Source of the DNA: Desulfuromonadales bacterium
GTDB lineage: Bacteria > Desulfobacterota > Desulfuromonadia > Desulfuromonadales > UBA2294
Length of the DNA: 5,623 nt
Reading direction: 5' to 3'
NCBI GenBank assembly: GCA_030591795.1
Contig: JAUVAJ010000134.1
Span: 1 to 5,623, forward strand
Shown here: positions 1 through 5,575 of the stretch, piece by piece
How positions within the stretch are numbered: position 1 is the first letter of the stretch
How the letters are laid out: every line of letters begins with the position of its first letter
Translations under genes and position numbers: made by a program
Notes under the pieces: generated by a model
Database searches by the model: none
Seen by the model: only the letters and a program-made list of their open reading frames with translations
What the model was told of the DNA's origin: nothing

Positions 1-955
1 AGTTCTCTTCATTGGTCAGGCGCGGTGAAGTCAGACCGGCTATAGCGGCGCCATCGGTCGCCTGCATCCGGTCGGCGACGGCGGTCAGCGCCTCGTCCCA
101 GTCGGCATCGCGCAGGTTCTTGCCATCCTTGATCTGCGGTTTGGTCAGGCGTTGGTCGGAATTGATATAACCGTAGCTGAAATAACCACCGATACACAGG
201 TTGCCATTATTGATCGTGGTCTCGTCATCTGAGGTGACCCGGAGAACCTTGTTGTTTTTAACATTAAGGTCGATCTGGCACTGGGCGGCACACATGGTAC
301 AAGCCGACGCTACCTTGGTCAATTCCCATGGACGAGCCTTGAATTTGAAAGTCTTGGAGATCATGGTGCCGGTCGGACAAACAGCAACACAGTTGCCGCA
401 AAACTCGCACTTTTCGAGTTCTTTGTCGACAAACGCCTTGTCGCCACACTCGTTGATAAACAGGGCGCTCGAACCGATCGTCTCATGGCAGGTTTTGACA
501 CACTTCTCGCACATCACACAGCGATTTGGCACCTGCTGAATCAGCGGCCAGCGGTCAATAACGTCGGCGTTGACATCCTCGGCCTCAAACGGCTGAGTGT
601 CGACATCATGATCGTAGCAGACATTCTGCAGATCACATTCGCCACCGGCATCACAGACCGGGCAGTCGAGCGGATGGTTGACCAGCAGCAGCTCGATAAT
701 CTGCCGACGTATTACTGTCAGCTTCTCGCTCTGGGTCGTGACTACCATACCTTCGGTCGCCGGGGTGTTGCAGGCCGTCATCGGCGTGGCGGAACCTTCG
801 ATTTCGACCACACAGATCCGACAAGCGCCGGTCGGTGAGACCTTTTTCAGATAGCAGAGGGTCGGGATATGCGCGCCGGCCACTTCGGCCGCGGCAAGAA
901 TTGTTGCACCCTTTTCGATCTGAACCTGTTTACCGTCGATCTTGAGATTGACCAT
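1..955 (-). CDS. sfrA: NADPH-Fe(III) oxidoreductase alpha subunit, NuoG-like (partial, N-terminal 318 residues)
   Basis: The gene runs off the window edge, so only residues 1-318 are visible. Seen: a [2Fe-2S] ferredoxin-like domain with C34, C45, C48 and C62; the NuoG-type His-ligated [4Fe-4S] motif HPLDCPVCDAGGEC (H94, C98, C101, C107); two ferredoxin CxxCxxCxxxC motifs (C146/149/152/156 and C183/186/189/193); and a CxxCx3Cx27C motif (C219, C222, C226, C254) that opens a molybdopterin-oxidoreductase-type domain. This order is that of NuoG and of SfrA. Known: SfrAB is a cytoplasmic NADPH-dependent Fe(III) reductase from Geobacter, later linked to NADPH balance during acetate growth. Inferred: this subunit takes electrons from SfrB through its cluster chain. 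SfrA is preferred over complex I NuoG because the gene follows sfrB, not nuoF. The ATG at 955 is supported by AGGTGA seven bases upstream. The lysine usually found two residues after the last cluster cysteine is glycine (G256). An NADH-linked hydrogenase or formate dehydrogenase subunit cannot be fully excluded without the C-terminus. Confidence 0.85.
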   Translation of the reverse strand, partial: MVNLKIDGKQVQIEKGATILAAAEVAGAHIPTLCYLKKVSPTGACRICVVEIEGSATPMTACNTPATEGMVVTTQSEKLTVIRRQIIELLLVNHPLDCPVCDAGGECDLQNVCYDHDVDTQPFEAEDVNADVIDRWPLIQQVPNRCVMCEKCVKTCHETIGSSALFINECGDKAFVDKELEKCEFCGNCVAVCPTGTMISKTFKFKARPWELTKVASACTMCAAQCQIDLNVKNNKVLRVTSDDETTINNGNLCIGGYFSYGYINSDQRLTKPQIKDGKNLRDADWDEALTAVADRMQATDGAAIAGLTSPRLTNEEN

Positions 956-962
956 GAATCTA

Positions 963-968
963 TCACCT
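963..968 (-). promoter_or_regulatory. Ribosome binding site of sfrA
   Basis: AGGTGA on the minus strand, seven bases before the ATG at 955. It supports that ATG, which begins MVNLKIDG directly at the ferredoxin-like domain. Confidence 0.6.
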
Positions 969-975
969 GTCGCTT

Positions 976-1012
976 GTAATAAAACCGGTTCCGCCTGTAA
1001 AAGCGAAACCGG
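976..1012 (-). terminator. Terminator-like hairpin between sfrB and sfrA
   Basis: On the minus strand the arms CCGGTTTCGC and GCGGAACCGG form a ten-pair stem with one T-G wobble around the eight-base loop TTTTACAG (985-1012). It is followed at once by TTTTATTAC. This has the shape of a Rho-independent terminator, though the U-tract is short and interrupted. It lies 16 bases after the sfrB stop and well before the sfrA ribosome site. Since the two genes encode partner subunits, it is more likely a partial terminator or a 3' stabilising/processing structure than a full operon end. Which of these applies is inference. Confidence 0.5.
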
Positions 1013-1028
1013 CCAGATTTAATACTTA

Positions 1029-2984
1029 TCAGTCGACCGCTACCATACCGACGCGGTAGCAACGCAGACAACGCGCCGCTTCACGCACCGCCTGACTCTC
1101 CGGCATCGCCAGCTCGATCTCTTCGTAATTTTCGGCCCGTTCGGCCCCTTCAATCTTCGGCTGATGCTCACGATGCAGACCACCCGACAGATCGATCTCT
1201 TCATTTTTGTCGAAGACGCCGAAGCCGTTGAGGATATCCTCCATGGCATCCTCATCATCGAGGTAAGCCTTCCCTTCGGTCAGGTAACGATGCATGGCGC
1301 GCGCCGCGCGCTTGCCGTGACCGACCGCGAGGACAACCGTCATGGCACCGTATTCACAGTCACCACCGGCAAACACCCCTTCATCGTCAGTCATCATCGT
1401 CCCGCCCTTGGTCACAATACTGTTCCAACGGGTCTGGTTGATGCCGTAATCGCCATCTTCCAGATAATCGAGGTTCGGATCCTGACCGATCGCCGGAATA
1501 ACCATGTCGCAGGGGATGATGTATTCGCTGCCGGCAACTTCTACCGGACGGCGACGGCCCGAATCATCCGGCTCGCCAAGCTCCATCTTGATCACTTCAA
1601 CGCCGACCACGGTGTTGTCTTCAACAATCAGGCGGGTCGGGTTGCGCAGAAACTCGAACTGGACATTCTCGTCTTCGGCATCGTCGACTTCGTACGATTC
1701 GGCCGGCATCTCTTTACGGGTCCGCCGGTAAACCAGAATTGAATCTTCGCACCCTTCACGCAGGGCGACGCGGACACAGTCGATGGCGGTGTTACCGCCG
1801 CCGACGACGATCACCCGCTTCGGGGTCTCGATCGGCTCACCGAGGGAGACGGCGCGCAGGTAGTTGATCCCGCCTTCGGAAAAACCGTTATAGCCTTTGT
1901 CTTCACCTTCGACTCCCATCGGCTTCGACTTGAAAGCGCCGGTACCGAGGAAGACCGCATCATACTGTTCTTTTAGCTCACGCAACGAAACATCGCGGCC
2001 GAGCTTGACGCCGTATTCAATCTCAACACCGAGAGCGCTGATGATATCGGCTTCACGCTGCAACAGCGGACGCGGCATGCGATAATCAGGGATGCCGACG
2101 GCAACCGTACCACCCGGTTCAGTGAGCATGTCGATAATTTTAACCTGATGCCCTTCGAGGGCCAGGTAATTGGCACAGGTCAGACCGGCCGGGCCAGCAC
2201 CGACGACAATAACCTTCTTGCCGGTCGACGGCTTCGACTGCATCGGCGGCGTCTTTTCATGCATCCATTCATGATCGGCAGCGACCCGCTTCAAAACCAT
2301 GATACTGATCGGCTCATCAATTGCGGCACGACGGCAGGCGGTCTCACACGGATGCGGACAGACCCGACCGCAGACGGCCGGAATCGGCATCCGGTCGCGG
2401 ATGGTGTCGAGCGACTCGTCATGCCGATAGTCCTTGATCTCTTCAATATAAGCCGGAATATCGATATGCGCCGGACATTTATCCATACAGGGCGCGGTCA
2501 GCTTGTCCTTGTAATCCTTGGCCGGCTTCGCCTTTTTCGCACCGTTGATATAAGCGAGGTAATCATCGCGGAAATACTTGACCGAATGGAAGACCGGAAC
2601 GGCCGCGGTCATACAGAGCGTGCACTTGCAGTTTTCGAGCAGTGTCGCCAGACTTTCGATGGTCTCGAGATCCTTCTCGCTACCATGTCCGGTCGTGATG
2701 CGGGCCAGTGTGTCTTGCAACACCCTGGTGCCGCGCTTGCCGGGACTACACTTGGCGCAGCAATATTTCTCCTGCACCCGCTTCATATACTCGGCAGCCA
2801 TAGCGACCACGTCAGTGTCTTTGTTGAGCAGGACGATACCATCCCACCCCATGAACGCACCAATCTTCCCTTGATCGAGGTAAGATTCGGGCAATTTCAC
2901 ACTGATCGATGCCAGATCGGTCTCACCGCCCTGACGATTGTCGACAACGTCTTGCCCCCAGCTGGAAAATACGACCTGAGACAA
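1029..2984 (-). CDS. sfrB: NADPH-Fe(III) oxidoreductase beta subunit (NuoF-type Fe-S domain fused to GltD-like FAD/NADPH domain)
   Basis: 651 residues. Residues about 41-145 resemble the C-terminal Fe-S domain of NuoF (CAKCSPGKRG at 76-85, CTLC at 121-124) but lack the NuoF FMN/NADH domain. Residues about 160-240 are the GltD-type Fe-S domain (APCMDKCPAHIDIP, then C205-x3-C209-x3-C213-x3-C217). Residues 256-570 are the FAD/NADPH module: VGAGPAG at 261-267 for FAD, GGGNTA at 395-400 for the nucleotide, and YRRTRKEMPA at 419-428, whose arginines fit binding of the NADPH 2'-phosphate as in GltD and NfnL. GGDCEYGAMTVV near 540-551 is the second FAD motif. The protein ends with ARCLRC (637-642). 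Known: SfrB is the NADPH-oxidising partner of SfrA. Inferred: NADPH to FAD to Fe-S to SfrA. The start is TTG at 2984, supported by GGGAGG five bases upstream; the next ATG (residue 45) would cut into the NuoF-like domain. The gene is intact. Other GltD-like diaphorases are the alternative, but the NuoF-like extension and NuoG-like neighbour favour SfrB. Confidence 0.9.
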   Translation of the reverse strand: MSQVVFSSWGQDVVDNRQGGETDLASISVKLPESYLDQGKIGAFMGWDGIVLLNKDTDVVAMAAEYMKRVQEKYCCAKCSPGKRGTRVLQDTLARITTGHGSEKDLETIESLATLLENCKCTLCMTAAVPVFHSVKYFRDDYLAYINGAKKAKPAKDYKDKLTAPCMDKCPAHIDIPAYIEEIKDYRHDESLDTIRDRMPIPAVCGRVCPHPCETACRRAAIDEPISIMVLKRVAADHEWMHEKTPPMQSKPSTGKKVIVVGAGPAGLTCANYLALEGHQVKIIDMLTEPGGTVAVGIPDYRMPRPLLQREADIISALGVEIEYGVKLGRDVSLRELKEQYDAVFLGTGAFKSKPMGVEGEDKGYNGFSEGGINYLRAVSLGEPIETPKRVIVVGGGNTAIDCVRVALREGCEDSILVYRRTRKEMPAESYEVDDAEDENVQFEFLRNPTRLIVEDNTVVGVEVIKMELGEPDDSGRRRPVEVAGSEYIIPCDMVIPAIGQDPNLDYLEDGDYGINQTRWNSIVTKGGTMMTDDEGVFAGGDCEYGAMTVVLAVGHGKRAARAMHRYLTEGKAYLDDEDAMEDILNGFGVFDKNEEIDLSGGLHREHQPKIEGAERAENYEEIELAMPESQAVREAARCLRCYRVGMVAVD

Positions 2985-2989
2985 ATTGA

Positions 2990-2995
2990 CCTCCC
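2990..2995 (-). promoter_or_regulatory. Strong ribosome binding site fixing the TTG start of sfrB
   Basis: GGGAGG on the minus strand, separated by TCAAT from a TTG codon at 2984-2982. No ATG lies in frame between this site and residue 45, so the Shine-Dalgarno sequence decides for the TTG start. Confidence 0.7.
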
Positions 2996-3001
2996 AAATA
3001 A

Positions 3002-3031
3002 ACCGTCTGCAGTAGATGAAGCGCAGACAGT
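3002..3031 (-). promoter_or_regulatory. Leader hairpin just upstream of the sfrB ribosome site
   Basis: On the minus strand ACTGTCTGC and GCAGACGGT form a nine-pair stem with one T-G wobble around a twelve-base loop. It ends six bases before the GGGAGG of sfrB. There is no U-tract directly after it beyond TTATTT. It could influence translation initiation or mRNA stability; the role is inference. Confidence 0.4.
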
Positions 3032-3040
3032 CGAATCTCT

Positions 3041-3076
3041 AAAAAAAAGAAAAGACGTTCACATGCCGTCTTCCCC
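3041..3076 (-). terminator. Rho-independent terminator-like hairpin upstream of sfrB
   Basis: On the minus strand AAGACG (3072-3067) pairs with CGTCTT (3057-3052) around a nine-base loop. The stem can be extended to ten pairs with three wobbles. It is followed by TTCTTTTTTTT, a strong U-tract ending at 3041. It may end the transcript from the upstream lipoprotein gene. It may instead act as an attenuator in the sfrB leader, since the best promoter-like sequences lie upstream of it. The sequence alone does not decide. Confidence 0.5.
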
Positions 3077-3084
3077 ATAAACGA

Positions 3085-3133
3085 ATTGTATACAGTATGC
3101 AGGTAATTATCATAAAAAGTTAATGCAAATCAA
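3085..3133 (-). promoter_or_regulatory. Candidate sigma-70-type promoter region for sfrB (two overlapping candidates)
   Basis: Two candidates read toward sfrB. First: -35 ATGATA (3113-3108), 17-base spacer, -10 TACAAT (3090-3085). Second: -35 TTGATT (3133-3128), 16-base spacer, -10 GATAAT (3111-3106). Each has a -10 box with five of six consensus bases and a -35 box with four of six. The region is AT-rich compared with the genes on either side. Chance matches are common in AT-rich DNA. Both candidates lie upstream of the terminator-like hairpin at 3041-3076. Confidence 0.35.
3087..3094. promoter_or_regulatory. TGTATACA palindrome, possible operator
   Basis: A perfect eight-base palindrome, with one further matching pair outside a mismatch (ATTGTATACAGT at 3085-3096). 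It overlaps the -10 box of one candidate sfrB promoter and lies just after the start site of the other. GntR-family regulators of the FCD type often bind TTGTATACAA-like sites, so a repressor site is plausible. No regulator gene is in the window. Confidence 0.25.
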
Positions 3134-3217
3134 GGAAAAATTCCCTTTTATGACTTCTCTGAGATACAACTGAATTCGCAAAACCGGCGACTGAGGAACA
3201 GAGGCAAATACGGCAAC

Positions 3218-3664
3218 CTATTTTTTTGTGACTTCAAGCTCCGGGAACGGCTCAACAATACGCCAGTAGGAGCCCTTGGCCTCTCCTTTTGGTGCCATCT
3301 CCCAGACAATCTCGATTTTTTCTTTATGTACCTTCATTTCGTTCAACAGGTAATACTCGAGCCAATAATAGGCAATCTTACGCTGCGTATCACCATCGAG
3401 CTCGGACTTGATCCGGGATACGGTGATTTCCGTAACCTTGAGAGTGTCCCAATCATCAAACCGCTCCAGAAATTCTTCGCGTAAATCCTCCTGAAAATGT
3501 AGCGAGACCCCGATAAAATCACTCCATTGCATGCGCAGGACAAAATCCTCGGTTTTTTTATTAAAGTCATCTTTTGCCTCATATTCCTTCACCGCACTGC
3601 AGCCAGAAAAAAACAGTGACAACATCAGCACAGCAACGATTCCACACGACAGACGATTGCGCAT
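3218..3664 (-). CDS. Small predicted lipoprotein of unknown function
   Basis: 148 residues. The N-terminus is a lipoprotein signal peptide: MRNR, a hydrophobic stretch (about residues 8-19) and lipobox FSGC with the acylated cysteine at 22. The mature part is charged and hydrophilic. It has an amphipathic helix-like region (about 30-70) followed by alternating strand-like segments (TLKVTEITVSRI, KIEIVWEMA, GSYWRIVEPFPE) and an aromatic stretch YYWLEYYLL near 99-107. This layout loosely recalls an NTF2/SnoaL-like alpha-beta fold, which is inference only. I do not recognise the family. The ATG at 3664 is chosen because AAGGAG stands six bases before it and the signal peptide begins there. A TTG at 3697 would add 11 charged residues ahead of the signal peptide and is rejected. 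The gene begins 45 bases after the stop of the methyltransferase/reductase gene, so co-transcription is likely. Ser at position 23 would, by the E. coli rule, suggest the outer membrane. Confidence 0.8.
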   Translation of the reverse strand: MRNRLSCGIVAVLMLSLFFSGCSAVKEYEAKDDFNKKTEDFVLRMQWSDFIGVSLHFQEDLREEFLERFDDWDTLKVTEITVSRIKSELDGDTQRKIAYYWLEYYLLNEMKVHKEKIEIVWEMAPKGEAKGSYWRIVEPFPELEVTKK

Positions 3665-3670
3665 TTCAAT

Positions 3671-3676
3671 CTCCTT
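3671..3676 (-). promoter_or_regulatory. Ribosome binding site deciding the lipoprotein start
   Basis: AAGGAG on the minus strand, six bases before the ATG at 3664. It favours this ATG over the in-frame TTG at 3697. Confidence 0.7.
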
Positions 3677-3709
3677 TTTAAAGTCAGGACAGTTCAAACA
3701 ACCTGAACA

Positions 3710-5539
3710 TTACTTTCCGGTTCGAATATACTCGAGCAGTTCCAGCGCCAGTTCAACCCGTCCGAAAGGTGGCATCAGATAATAACCGTCGACCCGGCCG
3801 CGCGCGGCGTCGATCAACTCGCAGGCGATCGTCATCCCTTCACGGCGGCCAGGTTCGCCACTGGTTCCGCGCATCCGCTGGCGCACACTCTCCGGCAGCA
3901 CAATCCCCGGCACCTCATTGTGCAAAAACTCGGCGTTGCGCTCGCTGACCAGCGGCATAATACCGATCAGGATCGGCACCTCAACATCGCTCGTTGCCGC
4001 AAGCATCGCCTCAAGCACTTCCTGGCTGTAGATCGGTTGTGTCTGAACAAACCGGGCCCCGGCAGCGATTTTTTTTCGTAATTTGGTCAACTGTCCGAGC
4101 AGATTGGCATTAGGGTTAAGCGCCGCACCGTTGAAAAACCGGGTCGGCGCACCAATATCCTGACCGTAGAGCGTATGTCCCGCGTTCATCGCGGACAACA
4201 GTTCGAGCAGGCCGACCGAGTTGACATCAAATACCGAAGTAGCACCCGCCTCACCGCTGACCGAAACCGGGTCACCGGTCACCGCCAGGATATTGCGCAG
4301 CCCGAGCAGATGCGCACCGAGTAATTCCGAATGCAGGCCGATCAGGTTGCGGTCGCGACCGGTAACGTGCACGATCACTTCGGCACCGCTCTGCGCATGC
4401 ATGCGACTGGCCAGCGCAATATTCCCCATACGAATCCTGGCCAACGGATTCTCCGACAGGTTGATGGCGGAAACTCCGGCCGCAACCAGTTGCCTGGCGG
4501 CGGCAAGAAGCCGATCACAATCGAGGCTGCACGGTGGATCGAGTTCGACAGTCACCGGAACATCGTGCCGTTGCAACCAAAGACCTTCAACCGGTACAGT
4601 ACGAAACTCCGGTTCCGGCTCGGAAACCTTTACCGTGCGTGGCGGCGGTGGTGGTACATCGCACAGCGCTGTCGCCAATGCCTGAATATGCTCCGGGCCG
4701 GTACCGCAACAACCGCCTATAAGTGTGGCACCAGCTGCAACCATCTCCTTGGCGCGGGTCGAAAAATATTCGGGGGTCGACAGATAGATGGATCGCCCGT
4801 CGACATATTCCGGAAAACCGGAATTTGGGAAAGCCGACAACGGCAACTCGGTCGCCGCGGCGAGCCGCTGCAGCACCTGCAACAATTCACGGGGACCGGC
4901 ACCACAATTAACACCGATCATCGCCGCACCGGCGGCGGTCAAACGGCGGGCGGCCTGCTCGGCAGAAAATCCATCACGGGTCCGCCCCCCTTCGAGCAAG
5001 GCAAACTGGGCGATTGTCGGCAGACCGAGGGCGACGGCAACGCCGAGGGCGGTCTCCAGTTCGGACAAATCGGCAAAGGTTTCTAGCAGCAACAGATCGA
5101 CATCACCCTCAACCAGAGCGTCCATCTGCTGTTGAAAACAGCTTGTCTGCTCCGCAGTACTTAAGGGGAGATTGTCACCTCGTGAACGACCGAGCGGCCC
5201 GACCGAGCCGGCGACGAGTACACTGTCACCGGCCGCTGCCCGGGCCAGACGCGCACCGGCCAGGTTAATGGCGTGAACCTTGTGCGCCAGGCCGATCGCA
5301 CCGAGGCGGATGGCATTGGCACCGAAGGTATTAGTCTCAATCAGGTTGGCACCAGCAGCAATGTAATCAGCATGGACCTGCTGCACCTGCTCCGGCTGCA
5401 CCAGATTGAGATGCTCAAAATTGGCATCAAGCGACACGCCGCGGCTGTACAGGAGGGTCCCCATGGCACCGTCGCCGATGAGAATCTCCTGCCGTAACCG
5501 ACGCTTGATCTCTGTAGTCTTCTGGTCGCGGTTTGTCAT
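3710..5539 (-). CDS. Bifunctional homocysteine S-methyltransferase / 5,10-methylenetetrahydrofolate reductase (YitJ-like)
   Basis: 609 residues, about the usual length of this fusion. Residues about 10-292 form the homocysteine S-methyltransferase domain: IGDGAMGTLL at 21-30, IETNTFGAN at 67-75, and zinc ligands C212 (GVNCG) and C277/C278 (GGCCGT). A proline-rich linker (P296-P300, then PEPEPEF) joins it to the MTHFR domain, about 325-608: TVELDPP at 330-336, HVTGRDRN at 391-398, LAVTGDP at 418-424 and ARFVQTQPIY at 495-504. Known: the first domain methylates homocysteine to methionine using a zinc thiolate; the second reduces methylene-THF to methyl-THF with FAD and NAD(P)H. No cobalamin-binding domain is present. 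The methyl donor of the first domain is not evident here; B. subtilis YitJ is the model. The ATG at 5539 is the first usual start after an in-frame TGA (5584-5582), but its Shine-Dalgarno is weak. The usual HxTC of MTHFR is HVTG here. The lipoprotein gene follows after 45 bases. Confidence 0.9.
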   Translation of the reverse strand: MTNRDQKTTEIKRRLRQEILIGDGAMGTLLYSRGVSLDANFEHLNLVQPEQVQQVHADYIAAGANLIETNTFGANAIRLGAIGLAHKVHAINLAGARLARAAAGDSVLVAGSVGPLGRSRGDNLPLSTAEQTSCFQQQMDALVEGDVDLLLLETFADLSELETALGVAVALGLPTIAQFALLEGGRTRDGFSAEQAARRLTAAGAAMIGVNCGAGPRELLQVLQRLAAATELPLSAFPNSGFPEYVDGRSIYLSTPEYFSTRAKEMVAAGATLIGGCCGTGPEHIQALATALCDVPPPPPRTVKVSEPEPEFRTVPVEGLWLQRHDVPVTVELDPPCSLDCDRLLAAARQLVAAGVSAINLSENPLARIRMGNIALASRMHAQSGAEVIVHVTGRDRNLIGLHSELLGAHLLGLRNILAVTGDPVSVSGEAGATSVFDVNSVGLLELLSAMNAGHTLYGQDIGAPTRFFNGAALNPNANLLGQLTKLRKKIAAGARFVQTQPIYSQEVLEAMLAATSDVEVPILIGIMPLVSERNAEFLHNEVPGIVLPESVRQRMRGTSGEPGRREGMTIACELIDAARGRVDGYYLMPPFGRVELALELLEYIRTGK

Positions 5540-5555
5540 AGGGTCTGCTTCAGAT

Positions 5556-5575
5556 CGGGTCGGTTCATCGACCCG
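5556..5575 (-). promoter_or_regulatory. Perfect hairpin upstream of the methyltransferase/reductase gene
   Basis: CGGGTCG and CGACCCG form a perfect seven-pair stem around the six-base loop ATGAAC, ending 16 bases before the ATG at 5539. No U-tract follows, so it does not look like an intrinsic terminator. It may be a leader structure affecting translation or a protein-binding inverted repeat. I see no S-box or other known riboswitch in the 84 bases available. Confidence 0.35.

Noticed and set aside
201..838. Overlapping open frames on the plus strand opposite sfrA
   Set aside because: The opposite strand encodes all expected Fe-S cysteine motifs of a NuoG-like protein without a stop, so these are shadows.
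847..1071. 74-codon open frame on the minus strand across the sfrB-sfrA gap
   Set aside because: It is in another frame from both genes, overlaps both, and its product is arginine-rich with no motif.
1164..1742. 192-codon open frame on the plus strand opposite the 3' half of sfrB
   Set aside because: Antisense shadow of the FAD/NADPH domain region; no domain or ribosome site seen.
2148..3080. 310-codon open frame on the plus strand opposite sfrB and its leader
   Set aside because: It lies antisense to a gene with many conserved motifs, its product has no recognisable domain, and such shadows are common opposite GC-rich genes.
2985..3133. c-di-GMP/cGAMP (GEMM) riboswitch in the sfrB leader, considered because such riboswitches control electron-transfer genes in Geobacter
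   Set aside because: None of the conserved GEMM-I core segments could be found; only two simple hairpins are present.
3665..3697. Upstream TTG start for the lipoprotein
   Set aside because: It would put 11 charged residues before the signal peptide and bypass the AAGGAG site at 3671-3676.
4722..4740. Sigma-54-like TGGCAC sequence on the plus strand
   Set aside because: The spacing from GG to GC is eight bases instead of ten, and it lies inside a coding region facing the wrong way.
4331..5086. 251-codon open frame on the plus strand opposite the methyltransferase/reductase gene
   Set aside because: Antisense shadow, with an unnatural composition rich in Arg, Gly and Gln.
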